Positions 54,064 to 61,673 of a stretch of DNA of 64,000 nucleotides are shown one piece after another. The notes below the pieces were generated by a model. It saw nothing but the letters and a program-made list of their open reading frames with translations, searched no databases and was not told the origin of the DNA. Position 1 is the stretch's first letter. Every line of letters begins with the position of its first letter. The translations under genes were made by a program, and so were the position numbers. Source of the DNA: ChocPot-Mid sp043804925. GTDB taxonomy: Bacteria; Bacteroidota; Ignavibacteria; Kapaibacteriales; UBA2268. The stretch covers positions 1 through 64,000 of the forward strand of contig JAZDIP010000002.1 in the NCBI GenBank assembly GCA_043804925.1, in the 5' to 3' direction.

Positions 54064-54879
54064 TTGAATTCAGGATTAGTAATACTTGGTTTTTTTGTAG
54101 CTTTATTCAGCTCCGGTATAGGTGTCGGCGGCGGAACCCTTTATGTTCCTTTGCTTATATCGAAATTTGGATTTGATTTCAGAAAGGCTGCAAATACTTC
54201 CCTGGCAGCCATTATACCAATTAGTTTTGTCGGTTCAATCAGCTATTTCATTTTTCTTTCCGACATTCCACAACTTAAATATTATGTAATCTTCATTCCA
54301 ATGTGTATGCTTGGAGCAATTGCTGGAGGAACAATTGTCCATAAATACAAGAACGTATGGTTAAAACCGGTTTTTTCTATTTTTTTACTTATTGTAAGTC
54401 TGAGAATGTTAAATGTATTTGACCTGACTCATCTGATTTATGTAGACCTTTACGGAACATTTTTTGGAAATGAAATATTAAAATTAATAGTAACCGGCTT
54501 AGTTATTGGTATCATTGCTGTGTTCTTAGGAGTAGGGTGCGGACTGCTCATAGTCCCTTTTTTTGTGATTGCTATAAGTCTGGACATACACGAAGCAATA
54601 AGATTATCTCTTACTACAATGTTTTTTCTTACACTGTCGGTAACTGTTTTTCAGAGTAAATTAAAAACATTAGATACTGCTCCATTAAAAAGCCTGCTCC
54701 TACCGGCTTTATTTGGAGCAATAGCAGGAGCTATGATAGCAAGCTATTTACCTGATTTGATTCTCAAAAAATTATTCGGTCTATTTTTATTTGTTATGGC
54801 ATGTAAATTTTTATTCCAGATATTTTATACACGATATAAGAGTAAAAAATATCAGGAGGGTAAATTAAATGGACACTAA
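54064..54879 (+). CDS. TauE/SafE-family sulfite/organosulfonate exporter-like membrane protein
   Basis: This 271-aa protein starts at TTG 54064; the start is uncertain, but the first helix begins at once. Eight hydrophobic segments in two halves are present, each half with the family pattern: GIGVGGGTLYVPLL near 18 and FLGVGCGLLIVPFFV near 157, followed by RKAANTSLAAIIPIS and HEAIRLSLTTMFFLT. TauE/SafE proteins export sulfite, sulfonates or related small anions. In this cluster it may remove a sulfur- or acid-containing end product. Its 3' end overlaps the DUF364 gene by 11 bp, indicating coupling. Confidence 0.9.
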   Translation: MNSGLVILGFFVALFSSGIGVGGGTLYVPLLISKFGFDFRKAANTSLAAIIPISFVGSISYFIFLSDIPQLKYYVIFIPMCMLGAIAGGTIVHKYKNVWLKPVFSIFLLIVSLRMLNVFDLTHLIYVDLYGTFFGNEILKLIVTGLVIGIIAVFLGVGCGLLIVPFFVIAISLDIHEAIRLSLTTMFFLTLSVTVFQSKLKTLDTAPLKSLLLPALFGAIAGAMIASYLPDLILKKLFGLFLFVMACKFLFQIFYTRYKSKKYQEGKLNGH

Positions 54880-55594
54880 AAATATATATGATGAATTGAA
54901 GGATGCTCTAAGACTGACAATTCAAAAGTATGCTATTTCAGGCAAGGAAGTAAGCATAAGATGTAAAGTGCTTTCAGCCGAAGAGGCAATCGGAAGACCT
55001 GAACATAATGATTATCCGATTATAAAGGGCAGGGAAGTTATGGTGGAAGCAGTCTTTGAGGGAGCAAGCGGGCAGGCATTTGCAGATGATTTTGAAAATG
55101 CGGATTACACTGTGGATGAACTTTTGAATTTAGAGACTGACTCCAACAGAAAGAGAGCCAGTTTTGTATCCGGTCTTAATGCAATATACAGGTATTTGGG
55201 TCTTTGCGACAAAACTGTTCACTGCAAAGACGCCGGACCAAAAGAATGTGCAGAAAATTTAAAGCATGCTATCAAATTCGTATCAAAGGTTCTTCTGGTT
55301 GGTCACCAGCCAAGATTTCTTCAGTATCTGTCTCAAGAGTACAATGTCAGGGTTGTTGACCTTGACAAGGATAACATTGGCAAAGAAGTTTATGGAATTA
55401 TAATTGAACCGGCTGAGATGACAGAAGATGCCATTACATGGTGTGATATTATATTCGTAACCGGGTCAACTTTAATAAACGGGACAATCACGAATTTTCT
55501 AAACCGGGAGAAGCCTGCGTTGTTTTATGGTGTTACAATTTCAGCTGCGGCAAAAATCCTTGGTTTGAAAACATATTGTCATTGTGGGTTATAA
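54869..55594 (+). CDS. DUF364 (Rossmann-like, putative heavy-metal chelation) protein
   Basis: This 241-aa protein has an N-terminal part with ISIRCKVLSAEEAIGRPEHNDYPIIKGREVMVEA-like sequence, FVSGLNAIYRYLG near 93, then the conserved KVLLVGHQPRFLQYLSQEYNVRVVDLDKDNIG (~140-172), CDIIFVTGSTLINGTI near 190 and FYGVTISAAAKILGL. These are features of PF04016 (DUF364). The family is often found beside molybdenum enzymes and metal transport genes; its role is unknown, and metal or cofactor handling for the upstream hydroxylase is a guess. Several Cys in the centre and the end (LCDKTVHCKDAGPKEC, YCHCGL) fit a metal site. Confidence 0.85.
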   Translation: MDTKNIYDELKDALRLTIQKYAISGKEVSIRCKVLSAEEAIGRPEHNDYPIIKGREVMVEAVFEGASGQAFADDFENADYTVDELLNLETDSNRKRASFVSGLNAIYRYLGLCDKTVHCKDAGPKECAENLKHAIKFVSKVLLVGHQPRFLQYLSQEYNVRVVDLDKDNIGKEVYGIIIEPAEMTEDAITWCDIIFVTGSTLINGTITNFLNREKPALFYGVTISAAAKILGLKTYCHCGL

Positions 55595-55603
55595 AAAGAA
55601 TTG

Positions 55604-55669
55604 ATTGGTCTTTTGTTTGATGTATTTTTAGCTTTTTAAGCAGATACATGGCATCAAACAAAGACCGAT
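55604..55669 (+). terminator. Long stem-loop after DUF364 gene
   Basis: ATTGGTCTTTTGTTTGATG (from 55604) pairs with CATCAAACAAAGACCGAT (to 55669), giving roughly 18 base pairs with one bulge, and has an A/T-rich loop. It lies 10 bp after the DUF364 stop codon. There is no clean T-run, so termination, attenuation or mRNA 3'-end protection are all possible. Confidence 0.6.
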
Positions 55670-55737
55670 AAGGTAGAATTAAAATATTTTTTGTAATTTA
55701 ATAGATATATGTATAATTAATGTTGAGGTTACAATCT

Positions 55738-56226
55738 ATGTCAATAGAAATTCCATTAGAAAAAAAGTTTAATATACTATGCGGAATCGCAAGAGCACAG
55801 CATTTTGCATGGAGGCAGGCATGTGCAGAGATGTGCCCTGAAATAGACACTGCTGAATTTACAAACAAAATGTGGGAAGTGTCGGCTCGGGATACTGGAA
55901 AAGCTTATGTGAAAATGATTGACCCGAATGATTCCATTCCTAGGCAAATTGCAGAATCAATTGTAAAAAGCAGTATCACAATGGGTGAAGATGCTAAGAT
56001 AATCAAAGGAGAAGGCGAAGAATATTTCGTAAGGCATGACGGATGCCCCTGGTTTGACTGGCACAAACGGCTTGATTTGCTTCCTGAAGACAGACCGGGA
56101 TGTGATATGTGGTACTTCAAAACGGTTGATTATATTAATGAGAAATTGGGAACGAATGTTAAAATCGAAACAACCAAAGCATTACCCGATGGTGATGATT
56201 GTTGCCTTAGGAGAATTTGGATTTAG
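55738..56226 (+). CDS. L-2-amino-thiazoline-4-carboxylate (ATC) hydrolase-like protein
   Basis: The start is ATG 55738, supported by the duplicate copy that begins at the same codon (53871); an ATG 18 bp upstream is ignored. The 162-aa protein carries HFAWRQACAEMCPEID near 22, EGEEYFVRHDGCPWFDWHKRL near 98, RPGCDMWYF near 125 and DGDDCCLRRIW at the end. These blocks are typical of the ATC hydrolase family (PF14196), which opens a thiazoline ring to S-carbamoylcysteine in some members. Many members have unknown substrates. In this cluster it may hydrolyse a ring or amide intermediate. Confidence 0.8.
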   Translation: MSIEIPLEKKFNILCGIARAQHFAWRQACAEMCPEIDTAEFTNKMWEVSARDTGKAYVKMIDPNDSIPRQIAESIVKSSITMGEDAKIIKGEGEEYFVRHDGCPWFDWHKRLDLLPEDRPGCDMWYFKTVDYINEKLGTNVKIETTKALPDGDDCCLRRIWI

Positions 56227-56233
56227 ATACGAT

Positions 56234-56304
56234 AGATTGCTTCGTCGTTTCACTCCTCGCAATGACAAGACAAAAACGTCATTGCGAACATAGTGAAGCA
56301 ATCT
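56234..56304. repeat. Interspersed inverted repeat, ATTGCTTCG...GCAATGAC family
   Basis: The arms AGATTGCTTCGTCGTTTCACT...GCAATGAC and GTCATTGCGAACATAGTGAAGCAATCT are almost perfectly complementary around AAGACAAAAAC. It lies 8 bp after the ATC-hydrolase-like gene. Confidence 0.9.
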
Positions 56305-56348
56305 AATGATAATAGGTTTGTATAATTACATAAAGAAATTAAAAGAGG

Positions 56349-56528
56349 ATGATTCCAAAAATTGATTTAGAAAAATGTGATGCTTGCGAGGATTGCGTCG
56401 AAGCATGTCCTCCTGAAATTATATCTATGGTTGACGGAAAGCCGAAGATTGATGAAGACATGTGCGATGAGTGCGGTGAATGTGTTGCTCAATGTCCACA
56501 AGAAGCGATTTATTTGCCGAGAGAATAA
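56349..56528 (+). CDS. Ferredoxin, 2x[4Fe-4S]
   Basis: This 59-aa protein starts at ATG 56349, with AAGAGG just upstream. Both cluster motifs are intact: CDACEDCVEACP (Cys10, 13, 16, 20) and CDECGECVAQCP (Cys39, 42, 45, 49). The N-terminus MIPKIDLEK and the YLPRE end are normal for clostridial-type ferredoxins. It is a low-potential electron carrier, well placed to serve the FMN/Fe-S reductase, the molybdenum hydroxylase or the HgdB-like protein of this cluster. It is easily missed because of its length. Confidence 0.93.
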   Translation: MIPKIDLEKCDACEDCVEACPPEIISMVDGKPKIDEDMCDECGECVAQCPQEAIYLPRE

Positions 56529-56538
56529 TCCCTTAGGA

Positions 56539-56562
56539 GTGTTAGGTGTTAGGTGTTGAGTT
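56539..56562. repeat. Heptamer array GTGTTAG
   Basis: GTGTTAG, GTGTTAG, GTGTTGA, GTTG: three to four 7-bp units starting 11 bp after the ferredoxin stop codon. Confidence 0.82.
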
Positions 56563-56571
56563 GAATTGATT

Positions 56572-56727
56572 TGTCTTTGCGAACGAAGTGAAGCAATCTC
56601 CTTTTGACAACAGATTGCTCCGTCGTTTTACTCCTCGCAATGACTTGACAAAAACGTCATTGCGAACGAAGTGAAGCAATCTCCTTTTGACAACAGATTG
56701 CTCCGCCGCTTTGCTCCACGCAATGAC
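56572..56727. repeat. Two tandem interspersed inverted repeats, ATTGCTTCG family
   Basis: A unit of about 80 bp (TGCGAACGAAGTGAAGCAATCTCC...CAGATTGCTCCGTCG...GCAATGAC) occurs twice in direct tandem with a few differences. Each unit is itself an inverted repeat. It fills most of the gap between the ferredoxin and LRR protein genes. Confidence 0.88.
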
Positions 56728-56775
56728 ATGAAATTGATTGGAAATTGAAAATTGTAAAATTGAAAACTGATAAAA

Positions 56776-57615
56776 ATGGCAGGAAACAAAGTATATTTCT
56801 CATTGGAAGAAGCTCTTCAAGAACCTCTTGAAGTAAAATTACTGGATTTGCCCTATAAGGATATGGGTATAATCCCTGCTTCGATTTGTGAATTAAAGAA
56901 TCTACAAAAACTAAACCTTTATGAGAATCAACTTGATGCTTTGCCTGAGAGCTTTGCCGAACTGAAGAATTTAGAGTGGCTCGATTTGCAAAGAAATTTT
57001 CTTAGTGTTTTGCCTTCAAGATTTCATGAATTGACAAAGCTTGAGTACTTGAATTTATATAAAAATGAGCTTGTCTCATTGCCAGAAAATCTTGGGAATA
57101 TGAAAAATCTTGTATGGTTGTATTTAAAGAGGAATAATCTTTCTTCTCTGCCTGATAGTATCACAGAATTGGAGAAATTGGAATTCTTCGGAGCCGAATA
57201 CAATAGTATACCTGAAATCCCGGAAAAGATTGGAGATTTAAAAAATTTAGAATACCTGAGTTTAATTGGTAATAATATTAAAATAATTCCTGAAAGTTTA
57301 GCTGAGTTAAAGAATTTAAACTGGTTAAGTTTAGCAGAAAATGAATTAACTGTTTTGCCGGAAAAAATTGGGAATTTGTCAAATCTTGATAAACTGGATT
57401 TGCATTCTAATAAATTGGAGTCTTTACCTGAAAGTATCGGCAATCTGGAAAAACTTGAATATCTTACTTTAACTAATAATAAATTAACAAGTTTGCCTGA
57501 TAGTATAAAGAATTTAAGCAATTTGAAATATTTAAGTTTAATGGAAAATAATTTTTCTGAGGAAGAAAAGAACAGGATTAAAGAGCTTTTACCAAATACA
57601 GAGATAACGTGGTAA
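56776..57615 (+). CDS. Leucine-rich repeat protein
   Basis: This 279-aa protein has no signal peptide. After a ~30-residue cap there are ten LRRs of exactly 23 residues with consensus LPESIGNLKNLEYLxLxxNxL, and a C-terminal helix (EEEKNRIKELL). The regular 23-residue unit matches the plant/Shoc2-like subfamily that occurs in cytosolic bacterial proteins. It most likely binds a protein partner. Its place inside a catabolic operon is unexplained, and it may simply be a passenger between the repeats that flank it. The repetitive DNA could change copy number by recombination. Confidence 0.9.
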   Translation: MAGNKVYFSLEEALQEPLEVKLLDLPYKDMGIIPASICELKNLQKLNLYENQLDALPESFAELKNLEWLDLQRNFLSVLPSRFHELTKLEYLNLYKNELVSLPENLGNMKNLVWLYLKRNNLSSLPDSITELEKLEFFGAEYNSIPEIPEKIGDLKNLEYLSLIGNNIKIIPESLAELKNLNWLSLAENELTVLPEKIGNLSNLDKLDLHSNKLESLPESIGNLEKLEYLTLTNNKLTSLPDSIKNLSNLKYLSLMENNFSEEEKNRIKELLPNTEITW

Positions 57616-57717
57616 AACTCTAAAATTTTAATTTTTGATTGTTAGGTGATATTTAATAATTTAATTTTTTTGAAGTTTTCATTTCTTGAATAAATGTTTG
57701 AAAAGGAGAAAAATATT

Positions 57718-58458
57718 ATGAAAAAACTTTCTAAAATATTTGATAACTGCAAAAGTATCGTATATGATACTAATTTTACTGTCGCTAAGAAATGGAAAAA
57801 ACAGGACAAGAAAAGAGTTTTAATAGGCATGATTCCAAATTTTTTTCCAAGAGAAATTATTCATGCCGCCAATGGACTTGCTGTCGGTATAGTCGGTGAT
57901 GAATTTAAATTACCGCCTGATAAAAAGATAGACCTGTCTCTGAGCCAACCTTGCAGTATGTTCAGCGGAATCCTGGATTTAGTGAAAAAAGGCAAACTCA
58001 ATGGTTTCGATGGCTTTTTGCTGCCTTCACGATGTGACACTATACAGGCATTAAACGATTTAAATAAATTGAGTGATAAATGTAAATTTGTAAAGTATAT
58101 TAACTTTCCGCAATACTTCCATACGGTCATTGGTGATATTTTAAATCAATATTTTGTTCAGGGTGTACTTGATGAGATATATAAGATTAATGGAGTAAAA
58201 GTTAAAACAAAATCAATACATGATTCTATCAGTCTATATAAAAACAATCTTAAATTAACTGAAAAACTTTACAGTTTAAGTTTAAAATATCCCAAAAAAA
58301 TCACACAGAAAGATTTATATATTACTGTTTTTTGTGGTTTGATGATACCAATCGAGGAACATAATGCAATCTTAAGCGATGTTATTGATATCTTAACCAA
58401 AGGTTCTAATGATATGGATGATTTTGTTTATAAGGTTCAAAGTGGAACTTACTGTTAG
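57718..58458 (+). CDS. 2-hydroxyacyl-CoA dehydratase subunit-like protein (HgdB/BcrC family), half length
   Basis: The start is ATG 57718, with GGAGAAAA upstream; ATG 57694 is less likely. The 246-aa product has family blocks: KRVLIGMIPNFFPREIIHAANGLAVGIVG (~27-55), LSLSQPCSMFSGILDLV with a likely Fe-S ligand Cys near 75, GFLLPSRCDTIQAL with Cys near 105 and YINFPQYFH. Family members (HgdB, BcrB/C, HadB/C) are normally 330-430 aa. The C-terminal half with the remaining cluster ligand seems absent or replaced: the frame ends GTYC, with the stop codon in a repeat array. It may be a truncated relic, or a short subunit cooperating with an enzyme elsewhere. Confidence 0.75.
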   Translation: MKKLSKIFDNCKSIVYDTNFTVAKKWKKQDKKRVLIGMIPNFFPREIIHAANGLAVGIVGDEFKLPPDKKIDLSLSQPCSMFSGILDLVKKGKLNGFDGFLLPSRCDTIQALNDLNKLSDKCKFVKYINFPQYFHTVIGDILNQYFVQGVLDEIYKINGVKVKTKSIHDSISLYKNNLKLTEKLYSLSLKYPKKITQKDLYITVFCGLMIPIEEHNAILSDVIDILTKGSNDMDDFVYKVQSGTYC

Positions 58459-58485
58459 TTTTAAGTTTTAAATTTTAAGTGTTTA
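58458..58485. repeat. Heptamer array GTTTTAA/ATTTTAA
   Basis: GTTTTAA, GTTTTAA, ATTTTAA, GTGTTTA: four 7-bp units. The TAG stop of the HgdB-like gene overlaps the first G, and HyuA starts 18 bp after the array. Confidence 0.82.
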
Positions 58486-58503
58486 ATTGTTGGCTGGGAT
58501 TAA

Positions 58504-60600
58504 ATGAAATATAAACTTGGTATTGATGTTGGTGGGACATTTACGGATTTTATAATGATTTCCGAAACCGGAAATACTATAATCCACAAAACACTTTCAA
58601 CTCCTGAAGACCCTTCGATTGGAGTTATAGAAGGTATTAAAGATATTGCTGATATTTTAAAAATTAGTTTGGATGATTTAATTGGAAAAATCGAAGCAAT
58701 CGTACATGGCACTACAGTTGCTACTAACGCTTTGTTAACAAACAGAGGAGCAAAAACTGCTCTTGTTACTACTCAAGGAGTAAGAGATGCTCTCGAAATG
58801 AGAAGAGGAATCAGAGAGGAACAATACAATAACCATTACCGTAATGTAACGCCTCTTGTCCCAAGATACCTTCGTTTAACTGTTGATGAAAGAGTTGATA
58901 CTGAAGGAAATATCCTTAAGAGTATTGAAGAAAAAGAGTTGGAAGCAATAGCAGAGAAGCTTAAAAAAGAAGAAGTAGATGCTATTGCAATCTGTTTTAT
59001 GAATTCATTTATTAATACATCCCATGAAGAAAAAGCATTGGCTTTTTTGAAGAAAAAATTCCCGGATAAATTTATTACAGCATCAAAAGATGTTCTCCCA
59101 TCCATCAGATTTTACGAAAGAGTCAGCACAACTGTTGTCAATGCGTATATTGGTCCTGTCGTTGCAAATTATCTTGATAAATTAACGACAAAACTGGATG
59201 GTATTAATTTCAAAGGAAAACTGCTTATTATGCAGTCAAACGGAGGTGTTGTAACACCGGACATTGTCAAGAAATCTCCTGCGGTAACTGTTCTTTCAGG
59301 TCCTGCGGCGGCACCAACAGCAGGAGTCTTCTATGCTAATTTGCTTGGATACAAGGATTGTATTACTGTAGATATGGGAGGAACAAGTTTCGATGCCAGT
59401 TTGGTTGTAAATAATCAGTGCCTGACAAGTACAGAAGGAGAAATCAACAGGTATAAAATTGCATTGCCTTCACTTGATATAGTAACTATTGGTGCAGGTG
59501 GAGGAAGTATCGGATGGATTGATAATGGTGGACTTTTGCACATGGGACCCCAAAGTGCAGGAGCATCTCCCGGACCAATATGTTACGATAAAGGAGGAGA
59601 GTTACCGGCATGTACGGATGCTAATTTAATCCTCGGATATTTAAATCCTGATTATTTCGCTGGTGGCAAGATTAAATTGAACACTGAAAAAACAAATGAA
59701 TTTTTAACGAAAAACCTTGCCTCCAATCTTGGATTATCACTGGTAGAAACTGCTGCAGGAATGTTCCGTATAATTAATTCCAATATGGCTCAGGGAGTAA
59801 GGCAGGTATCAATTGAGAAGGGGCATGATCCCAGAGAATTCTTGTTTATTGTTGCCGGAGGTGCCGGAGCAATTCATGCCGGAGAAATTTGTAAAGAACT
59901 TGAAATACCTATGTTTTTAGTACCGAATACAGCTTCGATTTTCTGTGCCGCCGGAATGCTCTTGGGTGATTTGAAACATGATTATGTACATTCATATCTT
60001 GCTACTTTTTCAAAATTCAATAAAGTTGAATTACTGAATTTGTATAATCAAATGAAAGCTACAGGAACTGATACAATAATTTCAGAAGGAGTTAAGAAAG
60101 ATAATATTGAATATTATCCAATTATGGATTTGAGATATATCGGACAGTATCACGAAGTTCAGTTGCCTGTAAAATGGGAAGATATTGAAAAGTTAAATTT
60201 GGAAAAAATTGCTGAAGAATTTCATGAAGAACACAACCGTTTGTTTGGCTATTCTATTCGTGAAGGAGCAGAGATAGAATCAATAAATATCCGTTTAAGA
60301 TGTATTGGAAAAATTGACCGCCCGGAATTTCTTTCGAAGAATGTTGAAAATATCTTACTGGAAAAAGCATTAAAAGGATATCGGGAAGCATACATTCCCG
60401 AAACGAACATGATGAAGAAGGTTCCAGTTTATGACGGGGATTTACAAATAGGCAATAATGAAATTATTGGACCGGCAATAATTGAAAAGGTGAATACTTC
60501 GATATTTATCAGCGAAAATTATAATTGTTTAGTTGATGAATATTGTTCTTTTATTGTATATAGCAAGGAGGCATATCCGGATGGATATAAGTTGAAATGA
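58504..60600 (+). CDS. hyuA: Hydantoinase/oxoprolinase A subunit (HyuA)
   Basis: This 698-aa protein matches full-length HyuA. The N-terminus LGIDVGGTFTDFI is the ASKHA nucleotide-binding motif; further marks are VHGTTVATNALLTNRGAKTALVTTQGVRDALEMRRG (~69-103), SNGGVVTPD near 245, VLSGPAAAPTAGVFYA (~258), VDMGGTSFDASLV (~289), IGAGGGSIGWID (~331), GPQSAGASPGPICY (~348) and GHDPREFLFIVAGGAGAIHA (~440). HyuA and HyuB form ATP-dependent hydantoin or 5-oxoproline ring-opening enzymes or acetone/acetophenone carboxylases. Here its partner gene lies 1.07 kb downstream, beyond an inserted zinc-finger gene and toxin-antitoxin pair. Confidence 0.94.
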   Translation: MKYKLGIDVGGTFTDFIMISETGNTIIHKTLSTPEDPSIGVIEGIKDIADILKISLDDLIGKIEAIVHGTTVATNALLTNRGAKTALVTTQGVRDALEMRRGIREEQYNNHYRNVTPLVPRYLRLTVDERVDTEGNILKSIEEKELEAIAEKLKKEEVDAIAICFMNSFINTSHEEKALAFLKKKFPDKFITASKDVLPSIRFYERVSTTVVNAYIGPVVANYLDKLTTKLDGINFKGKLLIMQSNGGVVTPDIVKKSPAVTVLSGPAAAPTAGVFYANLLGYKDCITVDMGGTSFDASLVVNNQCLTSTEGEINRYKIALPSLDIVTIGAGGGSIGWIDNGGLLHMGPQSAGASPGPICYDKGGELPACTDANLILGYLNPDYFAGGKIKLNTEKTNEFLTKNLASNLGLSLVETAAGMFRIINSNMAQGVRQVSIEKGHDPREFLFIVAGGAGAIHAGEICKELEIPMFLVPNTASIFCAAGMLLGDLKHDYVHSYLATFSKFNKVELLNLYNQMKATGTDTIISEGVKKDNIEYYPIMDLRYIGQYHEVQLPVKWEDIEKLNLEKIAEEFHEEHNRLFGYSIREGAEIESINIRLRCIGKIDRPEFLSKNVENILLEKALKGYREAYIPETNMMKKVPVYDGDLQIGNNEIIGPAIIEKVNTSIFISENYNCLVDEYCSFIVYSKEAYPDGYKLK

Positions 60601-60610
60601 ATAAAATGAT

Positions 60611-60877
60611 ATGAAATCAATTGAAGAAATAAAAAACAGTTTTAGTTTAGATGAATGTTTGATTTGCGGTTCAAAGCATTTTACAGAACAGCATGTAAAT
60701 AAAATCTACGAAATTGACGGAAGCCCTGTTATTGTTCGTAGTATTCCTGCAATGGTCTGTAATAATTGTGGAGAAAAATATTTTTCCGGGGAAATTCATG
60801 ATAGAATAATGTATATGATTTATAATAGTAAATCACCTGCTGAAAGAGTAGAGGCAAAGTCTTATGAGTATGCTTAA
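60611..60877 (+). CDS. YgiT-type zinc finger protein (MqsA N-terminal-like)
   Basis: This 88-aa protein has two CxxC knuckles, ECLICG (Cys14, 17) and VCNNCGE (~54-57), around a beta hairpin with SIPAMVCNNCGEKYF, the conserved PA-x-x-C-x-x-C-G-E of YgiT-type fingers. The C-terminal helix-turn-helix of full MqsA antitoxins is missing. Stand-alone YgiT proteins usually belong to toxin-antitoxin modules (MqsRA-like or DUF4258 partners), but no such toxin is next to it. It begins 10 bp after hyuA and is followed by a copy of the hyuA 3' end. Confidence 0.83.
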   Translation: MKSIEEIKNSFSLDECLICGSKHFTEQHVNKIYEIDGSPVIVRSIPAMVCNNCGEKYFSGEIHDRIMYMIYNSKSPAERVEAKSYEYA

Positions 60878-60892
60878 TATACTATTCATTTA

Positions 60893-60989
60893 CAAAAGTT
60901 ATAATTGTTTAGTTCATGATTACTGTTCGTTTATTGTGTATAATAAGGAAGTGTATCCTGAGGGATTAAATTTGAAAAATAAATTATAA
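60893..60989 (+). pseudogene. Duplicated 3' end of hyuA
   Basis: The frame SYNCLVHDYCSFIVYNKEVY PEGLNLKNKL followed by TAA matches the end of HyuA (NYNCLVDEYCSFIVYSKEAY PDGYKLK, 60520-60600) at about 80-85% DNA identity. It is a ~95-bp fragment lying just after the YgiT-type gene. It shows that the gene was once followed by a second hyuA end, either by duplication during insertion or through recombination with a related locus. Confidence 0.82.
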
Positions 60990-61064
60990 GAATTTTTGGT
61001 TATGACCTAAATTATGACTAAATTATGGTCAAAAGATTGATAAAAATGTATAAAGGAAAAAAAT

Positions 61065-61355
61065 ATGATACATAGCAGTGAAATAAAACCGATAAGTTAC
61101 TTTAAATCTCATGCCTCAGAGATTGTTCGCGATGTTTCAAAAAATCAAAAAACTATGATAATTACTCAAAATGGTGAAGCGAAAGCAGTTTTACAGGATA
61201 TCAATGTTTATGAACAAACAAGAGAGACGCTAGCATTATTAAAAATATTAGCTATGGGTAAAAAAAGTATAGAAAAAGGAGAATATCAATCTGTTGATGA
61301 TGCTTTTCAAGACATAAGAAAAAGAATAGAACGAATCAAAAAAAATGAAAAATAG
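61065..61355 (+). CDS. Antitoxin, Phd/YefM family
   Basis: This 96-aa protein starts at ATG 61065, with AAGGAAA upstream. The N-terminal fold matches Phd/YefM: IKPISYFKSHASEIVRDVSKNQKTMIITQNGEAKAVLQDINVYEQ. Such antitoxins bind their own promoter with this part and the toxin with the C-terminal helix (~55-96), which is long and charged here. The toxin gene overlaps by 11 bp. Both proteins probably repress their own transcription from a promoter in 60990-61060. Confidence 0.93.
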   Translation: MIHSSEIKPISYFKSHASEIVRDVSKNQKTMIITQNGEAKAVLQDINVYEQTRETLALLKILAMGKKSIEKGEYQSVDDAFQDIRKRIERIKKNEK

Positions 61356-61668
61356 TATAGTAATATTAAAACCCGCCAGGGAAGATATTGATGATATTTT
61401 CGATTTCGTTTCCTGTAATGACTCTATTGAAAATGCAGAAAATATTATCCATCATATTGAAGAGAAAATAAGAAGTCTTTCTAAAATGGCTGAAAGAGGA
61501 CATATTCCTCCTGAGCTTATTCATACTGGATTTTCCGATTTCAGGGAAGTTCACCATAAACCTTTTCGAATAATTTACCAATTAATTGAAGATAATGTTT
61601 TTATTCATTGTGTTTTAGACGGTCGAAGGAATATAAGTGATTTATTAGAAAGAAGATTATTAAGGTAA
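61345..61668 (+). CDS. Toxin, RelE/ParE family
   Basis: This 107-aa protein starts inside the antitoxin gene. It has ParE/RelE fold features: an early LKPAREDIDDIFDFVSCN helix, IIHHIEEKIRSLSKMAERGHIPPELIHTG, then FREVHHKPFRIIYQLIEDNVFIHCVLDGRRNISDLLERRLL. The FR(E)V...PFRIIY block with a final GRR-x-I is typical of ParE-like toxins paired with Phd/YefM antitoxins. The target (gyrase or the ribosome) cannot be told from sequence. It ends 5 bp before hyuB, so it is now co-transcribed with the hydantoinase genes. Confidence 0.92.
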   Translation: MKNSIVILKPAREDIDDIFDFVSCNDSIENAENIIHHIEEKIRSLSKMAERGHIPPELIHTGFSDFREVHHKPFRIIYQLIEDNVFIHCVLDGRRNISDLLERRLLR

Positions 61669-61673
61669 CCACT

